The notes under the pieces are model-generated. The model worked only from the letters and a program-made list of their open reading frames with translations, did not search any database and was not told the origin of the DNA. This document shows, piece by piece, positions 17,335-25,410 of a stretch of 64,000 bases of DNA (position 1 is the stretch's first letter; each line of letters starts with the position of its first letter). The translations under genes were made by a program, and so were the position numbers. The DNA comes from Oceanimonas pelagia (lineage in GTDB: Bacteria > Pseudomonadota > Gammaproteobacteria > Enterobacterales > Aeromonadaceae): assembly GCF_030849025.1 (NCBI RefSeq), contig NZ_CP118224.1, positions 480,001-544,000 on the forward strand, read 5' to 3'.

Positions 17335-19260
17335 ATGTCGCTGAACAAACAGCTGTGGCTTGCCATTGCGGTGCTGATGATGCTGGCGTTTCTGAGCAGC
17401 TTTACCATCAGCACCCTGAGCGCACGTAATTATTATCAGGAACAGTTGCAGCAGAAAAACATCGATAACGCCAACTCGCTGGCGCTGACCTTGTCTCAGG
17501 TGGAAAAGGATGAGGTTACCGTTGAGCTGCTGGTGGCGGCCCAGTTTGATACCGGTCACTACCGGCGCATTGAACTGATTGCGCCGGACGGTGCCGTATT
17601 GCAGCGCAAGCGCCTTGAGCCGACGGCCCAGCCCGACGCCGTGCCCGCCTGGTTTATTGAGTTTGCGGCCCTGTCGGTGCCGGCGGGGGTGGCCCAGGTG
17701 CAGGAGGGCTGGCATCAGTACGGTACCCTTTATGTGGAAAGCCAGACCGAGGTGGCCTATGCCGCCCTGTGGCAGACCACGCAACGCTTGTTGGGGTGGC
17801 TATTGCTGGTGGCCTTGCTGTGCGGGGCCCTGGGCAGCTGGCTGCTGAAACAAATCACGCGACCGCTGGAGGACGTGGTGGAGCAGGCCGAAGCCATTGG
17901 TGGCCGCCGCTTTATTACCTCCAGCGAGCCGCGCACGCTGGAGTTTGGCCGCCTGGTGCGGGCCATGAACCTGTTGTCCGGCCGGGTGCGGGACATGCTG
18001 GAAAGCGAGTCCCGCCGGCTGGAGGCGCTGCGCTATCAGCACCAGCATGATGCCGTCACCGGGCTGGCCAATCGCGATACCGTCAACAGCCAGCTGGATG
18101 CGCTGCTGAGTGAAGAAGATGGCCATCATGGTGTTTTTCTGGTGCGGGTGCAGGCGCTGGCGACGATCAACCGGACGCTGGGTCGTGAAGATACCGACAG
18201 GCTGCTGCGTGAGCTGGCGGAGGCATTGTTGCAGTGGACGCCAGCCGAGCAGGCCCTGTTTGCCGAGGCCCATGGCGGCAGGCTCAATGGCAGTGATTTT
18301 CTGCTGCTGCTGACCGAAGCCGATGAACTGGCCACCCTGAGTGCGGCCCTGAACCGGCGGTTGCTTGCGTTGAGCGAGCGCTGGTCCCAGGCTGAGGTGC
18401 AACTGCCTCATGGCGGCTGTTATTTCCTCTGTGGCGAGCGTCGTGGCGAGGTGATGAGCCGGGTGGATGGTCTGCTGGCCACCGCCGAGCAGCGCTGTAT
18501 CACCTGCGGCGAGGTCAGGGAGGAGATCACCGGCAGCGACAGCCGGGGAGCTGGGGAATGGCGCCAGCTGCTGACTCAGGCGTTGGCGGCGCAGGCGGTG
18601 ACGGCGGTACGTTTTCCGGTGCTGCAGCTGGCCGATGGCGGCGTGCTGCACGAGGAAGCCATGATGCGCCTGCAATGGCAGGGCACCAGCTGGCGAGCAG
18701 GAGATTTCATGCCCTGGGCCCGTCGTCTGGGATTGTTGCCGGCCCTGGATGTGGCCATGGTGGAGCTTGTGCTTGAGGATTTGCGCACCGGCCTGCCTGG
18801 AGCGGTGGCCATCAACCTGTCGGTGGAGACGCTGCGCGACCCTGCCAGCCGCCAGCGTGTGATGGCCCTGCTCAAGGCCGCCCCCGAGCTGGCCCCCAGG
18901 CTGTGGCTGGAGTTCGCAGAGAGCCAGGTACTGCAGGAAGTGGAGCTGTTCCGAGAGTTTTGTGCGCAGGTCAAGCCGCTGGGGTGCCGGCTGGGCATGG
19001 AGCGGGCCGGGCGTGGCTTTGCCAAAATCACCCACTTGCAGGAGCTGGGGCTGGACTATCTCAAGGTGGATGGTGCCCTGTTGCGGGAGCTGGCTGCCAA
19101 CACTGGCAACCAGGGTTTTTTGCGAGGGCTCTGCACCCTGGGACATTCCATTGGCCTGAGCATGATTGCCGATGGGGTGCAGTCGGCAACTGAGCCGGAA
19201 TTGCTGCGCTCGCTGGGGTTTGATGCCGCCGGTGGGCCGGGCATACGCCAGGGCGGCTGA
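17335..19260 (+). CDS. lapD: c-di-GMP receptor LapD (degenerate GGDEF-EAL)
   Basis: This 641-residue inner-membrane protein has a TM segment (about 7-27), periplasmic domain (30-147), second TM (151-171), HAMP (about 170-225), GGDEF-like domain (240-400) and EAL-like domain (410-640). The GGDEF motif is replaced by NGSDF, and the EAL motif region reads HEEAMMRL, so it should bind rather than make or degrade c-di-GMP. W126 in EGWHQYG lies where P. fluorescens LapD has the tryptophan that contacts LapG. It pairs with the upstream lapG. Confidence 0.92.
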   Translation: MSLNKQLWLAIAVLMMLAFLSSFTISTLSARNYYQEQLQQKNIDNANSLALTLSQVEKDEVTVELLVAAQFDTGHYRRIELIAPDGAVLQRKRLEPTAQPDAVPAWFIEFAALSVPAGVAQVQEGWHQYGTLYVESQTEVAYAALWQTTQRLLGWLLLVALLCGALGSWLLKQITRPLEDVVEQAEAIGGRRFITSSEPRTLEFGRLVRAMNLLSGRVRDMLESESRRLEALRYQHQHDAVTGLANRDTVNSQLDALLSEEDGHHGVFLVRVQALATINRTLGREDTDRLLRELAEALLQWTPAEQALFAEAHGGRLNGSDFLLLLTEADELATLSAALNRRLLALSERWSQAEVQLPHGGCYFLCGERRGEVMSRVDGLLATAEQRCITCGEVREEITGSDSRGAGEWRQLLTQALAAQAVTAVRFPVLQLADGGVLHEEAMMRLQWQGTSWRAGDFMPWARRLGLLPALDVAMVELVLEDLRTGLPGAVAINLSVETLRDPASRQRVMALLKAAPELAPRLWLEFAESQVLQEVELFREFCAQVKPLGCRLGMERAGRGFAKITHLQELGLDYLKVDGALLRELAANTGNQGFLRGLCTLGHSIGLSMIADGVQSATEPELLRSLGFDAAGGPGIRQGG

Positions 19261-19267
19261 CCCGGCT

Positions 19268-19618
19268 TCAGGGCATGGGGATCTGCTCCTCGTCGCTGTT
19301 ATCGTCACCGAGCAGCTCCAGCCGGTGTTGCCGCCTCAGGCCCTGGCGGGACAGCAGTTTCTGCTGGGCCATGGGGGGCAGGTCGGTAAACTGGATCAGG
19401 TTTTTGTCGATCAGTACATCAATCAGATCCTCCAGTACCCGCACCAGCGCCAGGTCCGAGGCTTGCAGCGTGTCCAGATCTGTTTCGTGTGATTCCTCTC
19501 CGGCGCCAATAAACTGCCGCAATTCTGGCGAGTCGGCAGATATTTTTTCATGGATCTCTGCCGTCGGCTCCAGGCTGACGGCGCAAACCCGTCCCGCGGC
19601 GTTGCGTTTGACAAACAT
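19268..19618 (-). CDS. Small conserved protein of unknown function, end of secretion operon
   Basis: This 116-residue acidic protein begins MFVKRNAAGRVCAVSLEP and has a helical central part (DLALVRVLEDLIDVLIDKNLI) and a Lys/Arg-containing tail ending in Asp/Glu. No signal peptide or membrane segment is seen. Its start overlaps the stop of the LuxR-type regulator by 1 nt (TGATG), so it is last in the lapE-lapB-lapC-regulator operon. From memory, similar short proteins are sometimes labelled tryptophan-synthase-beta-like, but nothing here supports that activity. A role with the regulator or secretion system is inference. Confidence 0.65.
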   Translation of the reverse strand: MFVKRNAAGRVCAVSLEPTAEIHEKISADSPELRQFIGAGEESHETDLDTLQASDLALVRVLEDLIDVLIDKNLIQFTDLPPMAQQKLLSRQGLRRQHRLELLGDDNSDEEQIPMP

Positions 19619-20235
19619 CAGCTCTGCTCCTGTCCGTGAGCCAGCAGCATCAGATGCATGCGATCCCGGGCGCCGAGCTTTTCAAAGACCGAACTCAGGT
19701 GCGCCTTGACGGTTCGTTCGGTGATATTCAGCGTGAGGGCAATGCGTTTGTTGCTGGCGCCGCTGAGCACCTCTGCCATGACCTGGCGTTCCCGGTTGGT
19801 CAGCAGGCTCAGATCGTAACCATTCGGTCGGGCAGCGGGCGGAGTTTGTGCCAGCAGTGGCGAGAGCAGTCCGACCATGCGATTAACCAGCTCGGCCGGC
19901 AGCCACATGCCGCCGGCCCTGGTGGTGGCGGCGGCCTGAGTCAGGATGGCGGTGCTGGACATGGCCTCCAGATAGCCTCTGGCACCGGCCGTGAGCGCCC
20001 GGCGCAGCTCATCCAGTTGTGGACGGCGGGTCAGTGCCAGGACGGTTCGTCCCCGGGCTGACTGCCGGCGAATAAGCTGCTCCCAGCCGGGCTGGCCGGT
20101 CAGCACCCAAACCAGTCCATCGTGGTCAGTGTCGGTATTATCCTGTCCGGCTATGGCCAGAGTGGCCTCAGGAAAAGCCCGCCGCCAGCGGGGGCTGCTG
20201 AAATCCTTTTCGGTTATGAACAAAGTATTTGTCAT
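19618..20235 (-). CDS. LuxR/NarL-type regulator with degenerate receiver
   Basis: This 205-residue protein has a C-terminal LuxR helix-turn-helix (LTNRERQVMAEVLSGASNKRIA...ITERTVKAHLSSVFEKLG). The N-terminal 120 residues have receiver-like spacing, but where a phospho-accepting Asp is expected the strand reads GLVWVLTGQPG, so phosphorylation is unlikely. Unphosphorylated regulators of this kind (VpsT and CsgD) control biofilm matrix genes, which fits its place in the adhesin-secretion operon. It overlaps lapC by 4 nt and the next small gene by 1 nt. A c-di-GMP-responsive role is inference. Confidence 0.8.
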   Translation of the reverse strand: MTNTLFITEKDFSSPRWRRAFPEATLAIAGQDNTDTDHDGLVWVLTGQPGWEQLIRRQSARGRTVLALTRRPQLDELRRALTAGARGYLEAMSSTAILTQAAATTRAGGMWLPAELVNRMVGLLSPLLAQTPPAARPNGYDLSLLTNRERQVMAEVLSGASNKRIALTLNITERTVKAHLSSVFEKLGARDRMHLMLLAHGQEQS

Positions 20236-21548
20236 CGCTCGGTCATCGCTAGTGAAGTGGCTCGCAGGACGGGCTTGAGCAGGTACTCAAGCACGGTTTT
20301 CTTGCCGGTCAGAATATCAACTTCGGTGACCATGCCCGGAATGATCTCGAGATCCCGGGCAAAGCCGCTGCGGTGGGTGGCCAGTCGGACCCGATAATAA
20401 CTGTTGCCGTCGCCATCGTTGATGGTGTCGGCACTGATGTGCCTGACTTCGGCCTCCAGGCCGCCGTATATGGCAAAGTCGTAGGCGGTAAACTTGATCA
20501 TGGCGCTTTGCCCGGGCCGAATAAAGGCAATATCCCTGGGCTGGATTCGAGCTTCAATGATCAGCTCGTCATCCAGCGGAATGAGCTCGGCCACTTCGCG
20601 GCCGGGAGCCACCACACCGCCCACGGTGTTGGCAAACAAACGCTGAATGGTGCCGCGCACCGGTGCCCGGATTTCGGTCTGCTGTACCCGGTCTGCCAGG
20701 GCCGATTCGGCTTCGCTCAGGGCATCGAGCCGGGCTTTGGCTTCCAGATATTCCCGTCGCCAGCGGTTGGTGACGGTGAGCTCCACTTCCCGCAGCTTGT
20801 TGCGCGCCTCCTCAATGGCGGCCTGGCTGCGGCTGATGGCGGCCCGGGCCCGCTCGGCCTCTCCTTGAGCCCGGCTGATCTCCCGCTCAATGCGCAATAT
20901 GTCCACATCGGATACGGCGCCCAGCTCCAGTAACGGTCGGGTGACCCTCAGTTCTTTTCGGCTGAGTGCCAGCGACTGGGTGTGTTGCTTGAGATCGGCC
21001 TGCGCTTCCACCAGATCCTGTTGTCGCTGGCTGAGCTGATGATTGTAAATGGCCAGTTGCTCTTGCAGCTCTTCCTGGCTGGCCCGATACAGGCGTTGTT
21101 CCCTGCTGACCAGATCGGGCGCCTGCCGGCGCAGCGCATCGGTAAAGACCGGCTCGGTATTGTCGAGCAGGGCCTGCAGCCGGGCGACCTCGGCACTGGC
21201 GGAAAGATATTGTACCTGGCTTTCCTTCAGGCTGGACACGGAGCGGGTCGGATCGATGCGCAGCAGCACCTCGCCGGCTTCCACCGTTTGTCCTTCCTTT
21301 ACCAGTATCTGCTGTACCATGCCGCCGTCCAGGGACTGCACCACCTGCAACTGCCGGGAAGGAATGACCCGGCCTTCACCCCGGGTGACCTCATCCAGGG
21401 AGGCAAACGCCGACCAGAGCAGCAGGATTGCCAGGATCAGCACCATGCCATACAGCAAAGCGCGGGTGCGTACCGGCTCCTGCTGTAGCCGTGCCCATTG
21501 GGCGTCTCGCGCCCAGTCGCGACCGGTATGCGGCTCATGCTGATTCAT
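20232..21548 (-). CDS. lapC: Type I secretion membrane-fusion protein (LapC/HlyD family)
   Basis: This 438-residue adaptor bridges the inner-membrane ABC exporter and the outer-membrane channel. A short cytoplasmic N-terminus and one TM helix (about 29-49) precede a split biotinyl-lipoyl domain (GRVIPSRQLQVVQSLDGGMV and IRAPVRGTIQRLFANTVGGVV). Between them lies a long coiled coil (about 110-290, rich in Gln, Glu and Arg), then the beta-barrel and the C-terminal region IIPGMVTEVDILTGKKTVLEYLLKPV typical of HlyD. ATGA overlaps link it to lapB and to the LuxR-type gene. Confidence 0.92.
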   Translation of the reverse strand: MNQHEPHTGRDWARDAQWARLQQEPVRTRALLYGMVLILAILLLWSAFASLDEVTRGEGRVIPSRQLQVVQSLDGGMVQQILVKEGQTVEAGEVLLRIDPTRSVSSLKESQVQYLSASAEVARLQALLDNTEPVFTDALRRQAPDLVSREQRLYRASQEELQEQLAIYNHQLSQRQQDLVEAQADLKQHTQSLALSRKELRVTRPLLELGAVSDVDILRIEREISRAQGEAERARAAISRSQAAIEEARNKLREVELTVTNRWRREYLEAKARLDALSEAESALADRVQQTEIRAPVRGTIQRLFANTVGGVVAPGREVAELIPLDDELIIEARIQPRDIAFIRPGQSAMIKFTAYDFAIYGGLEAEVRHISADTINDGDGNSYYRVRLATHRSGFARDLEIIPGMVTEVDILTGKKTVLEYLLKPVLRATSLAMTER

Positions 21549-23686
21549 GCGGCACTCCCGATTTTACCCTGGCGCAGGGCGTCGAGCACTTCGGCCTTGG
21601 GGCCGTTGGCGACGATTCGGCCACCGTCGATCACGATAATGCGGTCCACCAGGCTCAGCAGCGAGCTGCGGTGGGTGACCAGCACCATGGTCCGCCCCTG
21701 GGCGCAGTGCTGCAGGGTGTGCTTGATCTGTTCCTCATTGCGCTGATCCAGTGCACCGGTGGGCTCGTCCAGCAGCAGCACCGGAGACTCCTTGAGCAGG
21801 GCGCGGGCAATGGCCACGGCCTGGCGCTGGCCACCGGACAGCAACTGACCACGTTCGCCTACCGGCATGTCAAAACCGGAGGGGTGAGTGTTGACAAACT
21901 CCGCCAGGCCGCTTTGCTCGGCGGCATGGACGATACGGGCATCGTCAACATGACCCATGCCCAGCACCAGATTGTCGCGCAGGCTGCCGTAGAACAACGA
22001 TACGTCCTGAGGCACATAGCCCATGCCGCGACGCAGCTCGGCCGGGTCGAGCTGGCGAATATCGGTGCCGTCAATCAGAATGCTGCCGGCGTCGGGCTCA
22101 TACAGCCCCAGCATCAGCCGCTCCAGAGTACTCTTACCCGAGCCGTTGCGGCCCAGTATGGCCACGTGCTCACCGGCCTGAATACGAAAACTGATGTCTG
22201 ACAGTGCCTGCTGCTCTGCGTTGGGGTAGGTAAAACTGACATGGCGAAATTCAATGTCGCCCCGTTGAATGGGGCGGCTGACCCGGTGACGATCATCGCT
22301 GCGCTCTAGCGGGCGCGCCATAATTCCGTTCAGGCTGTTCATGGCGGTGACCGCATGATGATACTGGGACAGCAAGGCGGCGGCCTGGCCGACGGGGCTC
22401 ATGGCCCGGGAGGACAGCAGATAGCAGGCAATCAGTCCCCCTTGCGTGAGCTGGCCGTCACGGATCAGGTAAACCCCGAGAATAATCAGGCTGACCGCCA
22501 CCACATGCTGGGCCCAGAGTGCGCCATTGGTGACGGAAGAGGCCAGCAGCCGCATGCGGGCGGTGAGGGTTGACAGATACAGAATGGCGCTTTCCCAGTT
22601 ACCTTGTATCTTGCTTTCGGCCCCCGTGGTTTTGATGGTTTCCAGATTGCCGAGGCACTCGATGAGGGTAGCATTGCGCATGGCGCTGGCGCGGTTCATG
22701 GTGTCGGACAGGTGGCGCATTTTACGCTGGGCCAGGGCGGCGTAGCAGAGTACCGCCAGAGCGCCAATGATGATGGGAATGACCAGCTTTACATTGATCA
22801 GCCCGATGATCAGGCAAAACAGCAGCATAAAGGGCAAATCCACCAGCGCCACCAGGGTGACCGAGCCAATAAAGCTGCGCAACGACTCAAAGGACTGAAC
22901 ATTGCTGGCAAAGGAGCCCGCCGAAGCCGGACGCTCCGACAATTTCATGCCCAGAATTTGTTCCATGATGGCGGCTGACAGCCTGACATCGGCCCGGCTG
23001 GCACCAAGATCGACAAACCAGCCACGCATCAGGCGTAGCCCCAGATCGGCACACAGTACCACCAGTACGCCCACTGCGAGCACCCAGAGGGTGTGGGTGG
23101 CATGATTGGGAACCACCCGGTCGTAGATATTCATGACAAACAACGGCATGGCCACCGCCAGCAGGTTGATCATCACGGCGGCAAACAGAATATCCCGGTA
23201 CAGGGGACGGTTCCTGGCGATGACGCTCCAGAACCAGTGCCCCTGCGCTCGGCGCCGGCTGCCGGGAGCCCGTTCGTCAAAATGAAACTCGGGCTGGGCA
23301 TAAATGAGGTGGCCCGTGTAACGTTGCTCGAGTTCATTGAGCGTTACCGTGACCTCGGCATCGGCCAGCTCCGGCCAGATCACCTGCGCCGTTTGCGGTT
23401 CGGTTCCAAGGGCGGTGATCACGCAGGCGTGATTGTTATCGAGCAGCAGTACGGCTGGCAGCAAGGACGGATTAAGGTGCCTCAGTTCATGATGCAGCAC
23501 TCGGCTGGCCAGTCCGGCGCGTCTGGCGGCCCGATGAAAGACCGATGGCGTGAGCATGCCATCAACCAGCGGCAAACCGGCCAGGGCGGCATCCCGGGTC
23601 AGCTTGCACTGATGAAGCCGGCACAGGGTCAGCAAGCATTCCAGCAGGGGACCACCAGCTTGTGAGTGGAGAGTATTTTTTTGCAT
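21545..23686 (-). CDS. lapB: Type I secretion ABC exporter (LapB-like)
   Basis: This 713-residue inner-membrane exporter has an N-terminal C39-like domain without an evident catalytic Cys-His pair (about 1-130), which in this family docks the unfolded substrate. The transmembrane domain follows (about 155-430), then a nucleotide-binding domain with GRNGSGKSTLERL, LSGGQRQAVAIARALL and VLLLDEPTGALD. The ATG at 23686 follows a GGAAG element and is preferred to a start at 23713. Its expected cargo is the LapA-like protein encoded divergently at 25411. Confidence 0.93.
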   Translation of the reverse strand: MQKNTLHSQAGGPLLECLLTLCRLHQCKLTRDAALAGLPLVDGMLTPSVFHRAARRAGLASRVLHHELRHLNPSLLPAVLLLDNNHACVITALGTEPQTAQVIWPELADAEVTVTLNELEQRYTGHLIYAQPEFHFDERAPGSRRRAQGHWFWSVIARNRPLYRDILFAAVMINLLAVAMPLFVMNIYDRVVPNHATHTLWVLAVGVLVVLCADLGLRLMRGWFVDLGASRADVRLSAAIMEQILGMKLSERPASAGSFASNVQSFESLRSFIGSVTLVALVDLPFMLLFCLIIGLINVKLVIPIIIGALAVLCYAALAQRKMRHLSDTMNRASAMRNATLIECLGNLETIKTTGAESKIQGNWESAILYLSTLTARMRLLASSVTNGALWAQHVVAVSLIILGVYLIRDGQLTQGGLIACYLLSSRAMSPVGQAAALLSQYHHAVTAMNSLNGIMARPLERSDDRHRVSRPIQRGDIEFRHVSFTYPNAEQQALSDISFRIQAGEHVAILGRNGSGKSTLERLMLGLYEPDAGSILIDGTDIRQLDPAELRRGMGYVPQDVSLFYGSLRDNLVLGMGHVDDARIVHAAEQSGLAEFVNTHPSGFDMPVGERGQLLSGGQRQAVAIARALLKESPVLLLDEPTGALDQRNEEQIKHTLQHCAQGRTMVLVTHRSSLLSLVDRIIVIDGGRIVANGPKAEVLDALRQGKIGSAA

Positions 23687-23745
23687 GTTCTGCTTCCGTC
23701 TGCTCCCCGGCACCGGGCCGGGGAGTGCAGTGGACAGGGCTGTCG

Positions 23746-25149
23746 TTACCGGGCCGGTATGTACCGGGCTGCCATGGTGCTGATTTCATCGGCCGGGCAG
23801 GCCGAGTCGGCGTCCACGCTGATGGGTTCCGCACCGAGTTCGCCTAGGGTGGGTAACTCGTCGCTGACCACGTTCAGTGCCGGCAACAGCTGACCCATGG
23901 CATTCAGGGTTCTGGCAATGGCAATACCCCGGTCATAGCTGGCGTTGGTGTAAGCCCGGCTGGCCTGAAAATATTCGTTTTCGGCATCGAGCACGTCCAG
24001 CAGGGTGCGCTCGCTGATGCCGAACTGCCCTTTGTAGGCGGCCCGAACCCGGTTGGATGATATCCGGTGTTGATTCAGAATGGGCAGTTGCTGATCCAGC
24101 TTTTGTACATCGTTATAGGCAATCTGCAGGGTCTGGCGCATGTCGGTGCAGGCCTGAGCCCGTAAATCCCGAGCCTTGTTAAGCTCTTCATGAGCCTTGT
24201 TCAGGCTGGCCTGATCCCGGCCTCCGCGATACAGGTTATAACGCAGGTCAACGCCAATGCGGCCTTCGGTGCGGCGTTCATCGACGTTGCCGTTGACGTA
24301 ATCCTGGGCGCCGTATCTGGCGTTGAGATTGAGCTCCGGATGAAAGGCGGCTTCTTGACTGTCGACGGCGGCATCCTGGGCATTGATATTACGCAGGGCG
24401 GCGTGAAACGCGGGGTTACCCTGATAGGCAAGCTTCATGGCTTCCTGCAGGCTCAATGGCAGTTTGCTGTCGTTCAGCTCCAGTGGCGCCAGTTCGGACG
24501 CAGGCAGTTCGCCGACAATGCGCAAATAGCGGGCACTGACATCATGCAGGTTGGCCATTTCCGTGAGCAGGTTGGACTCGGCCAGCGCTACCCGTCCGTT
24601 GGCTTGTTCAAGATCGGCCCGTCTGGCCACGCCTGCCCGGGCGCTGGTTTCAATTTGCTCATACACGTCAAGGTGGCTGGCGAGGTTGTCCTCTGCCAGT
24701 TTAACCAGTTCCCGATAGCGCATGACATCCTGATAGGCACGCAGAGAGGAGAGGGCGGTGTCTTCAAGCTGTGTCAGCAATTCGAAGTAGCGCACCAGCT
24801 GGGCGTTCTCAAAGCGCTTTACATCGCTGGACGTCTTAAAGCCGTCGTACAGCATTTGCACCAGGGATATTTCTCCTGCTGCACCGCTGAATTCTCTGGG
24901 GTCGTCATAGTTGCGCCATTGCTTGCCATAGCCGGCGGTGGCATCCACCGTGGGCAGATAGCCACCCTTGGCAAAATCGATATCGTATTCGGCGGCACGA
25001 AAGGTGCGCCAGCTGGCCTGCACTTCAGGGTTGGTGGCCAGGGCTTTTTGAACCACCTCGGCCGCGTTGGCTGCCGGTTGCTGTGCCCAGGCAACACTGG
25101 TCAGCAGGCTCAGACCTGCCATTAGTGAATATGATTTTAATCTGTTCAT
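23746..25149 (-). CDS. lapE: TolC-family outer-membrane channel of the type I system (LapE-like)
   Basis: This 467-residue protein has a signal peptide (MNRLKSYSLMAGLSLLTSVAWA, cleaved before QQ). Two repeated OEP domains with long helices follow, including ALATNPEVQASWRTFRAAEYDID, YLPTVDATAGYGKQW, the strand-turn LRYNLYRGGRDQASL, and GQFGISERTLLDVLDAENEYF, a TolC-family signature. The ATG at 25149 is chosen because the signal peptide starts there; the longer frame from 25170 needs a TTG start. It is first in the secretion operon and divergent from the adhesin gene. Confidence 0.92.
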   Translation of the reverse strand: MNRLKSYSLMAGLSLLTSVAWAQQPAANAAEVVQKALATNPEVQASWRTFRAAEYDIDFAKGGYLPTVDATAGYGKQWRNYDDPREFSGAAGEISLVQMLYDGFKTSSDVKRFENAQLVRYFELLTQLEDTALSSLRAYQDVMRYRELVKLAEDNLASHLDVYEQIETSARAGVARRADLEQANGRVALAESNLLTEMANLHDVSARYLRIVGELPASELAPLELNDSKLPLSLQEAMKLAYQGNPAFHAALRNINAQDAAVDSQEAAFHPELNLNARYGAQDYVNGNVDERRTEGRIGVDLRYNLYRGGRDQASLNKAHEELNKARDLRAQACTDMRQTLQIAYNDVQKLDQQLPILNQHRISSNRVRAAYKGQFGISERTLLDVLDAENEYFQASRAYTNASYDRGIAIARTLNAMGQLLPALNVVSDELPTLGELGAEPISVDADSACPADEISTMAARYIPAR

Positions 25150-25410
25150 AGATAAAGGCCTGGTTGGCAAAGGGTGTTTTTTTGAGTGTGCCGTTCCGCC
25201 ATGAGGGAGCGGGCATGATTGTTATGTGTCAGAAGGCGCCAGAACACGCAGTGATCTCCATATCGAAAAGTTTACGTCTGGTGACATATCATCCCATATA
25301 AGGGCTCCAAGTAAAAACATCCCCCTGTACTTCAGTCCAATTTTCTTGTGCCGGTCATTGAGGGAAGATGCCATCAATAGAAAATTCACAAGGCAAGGAT
25401 CGAAGAGAGC

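Noticed and set aside
16782-19308. Long minus-strand frames across lapG-lapD
   Set aside because: They have no recognisable domains and lie opposite well-supported genes with catalytic or diagnostic residues.
19268-19618. Annotating the small protein as tryptophan synthase beta subunit
   Set aside because: It is 116 residues long and shows no PLP-binding fold or motif of that enzyme.
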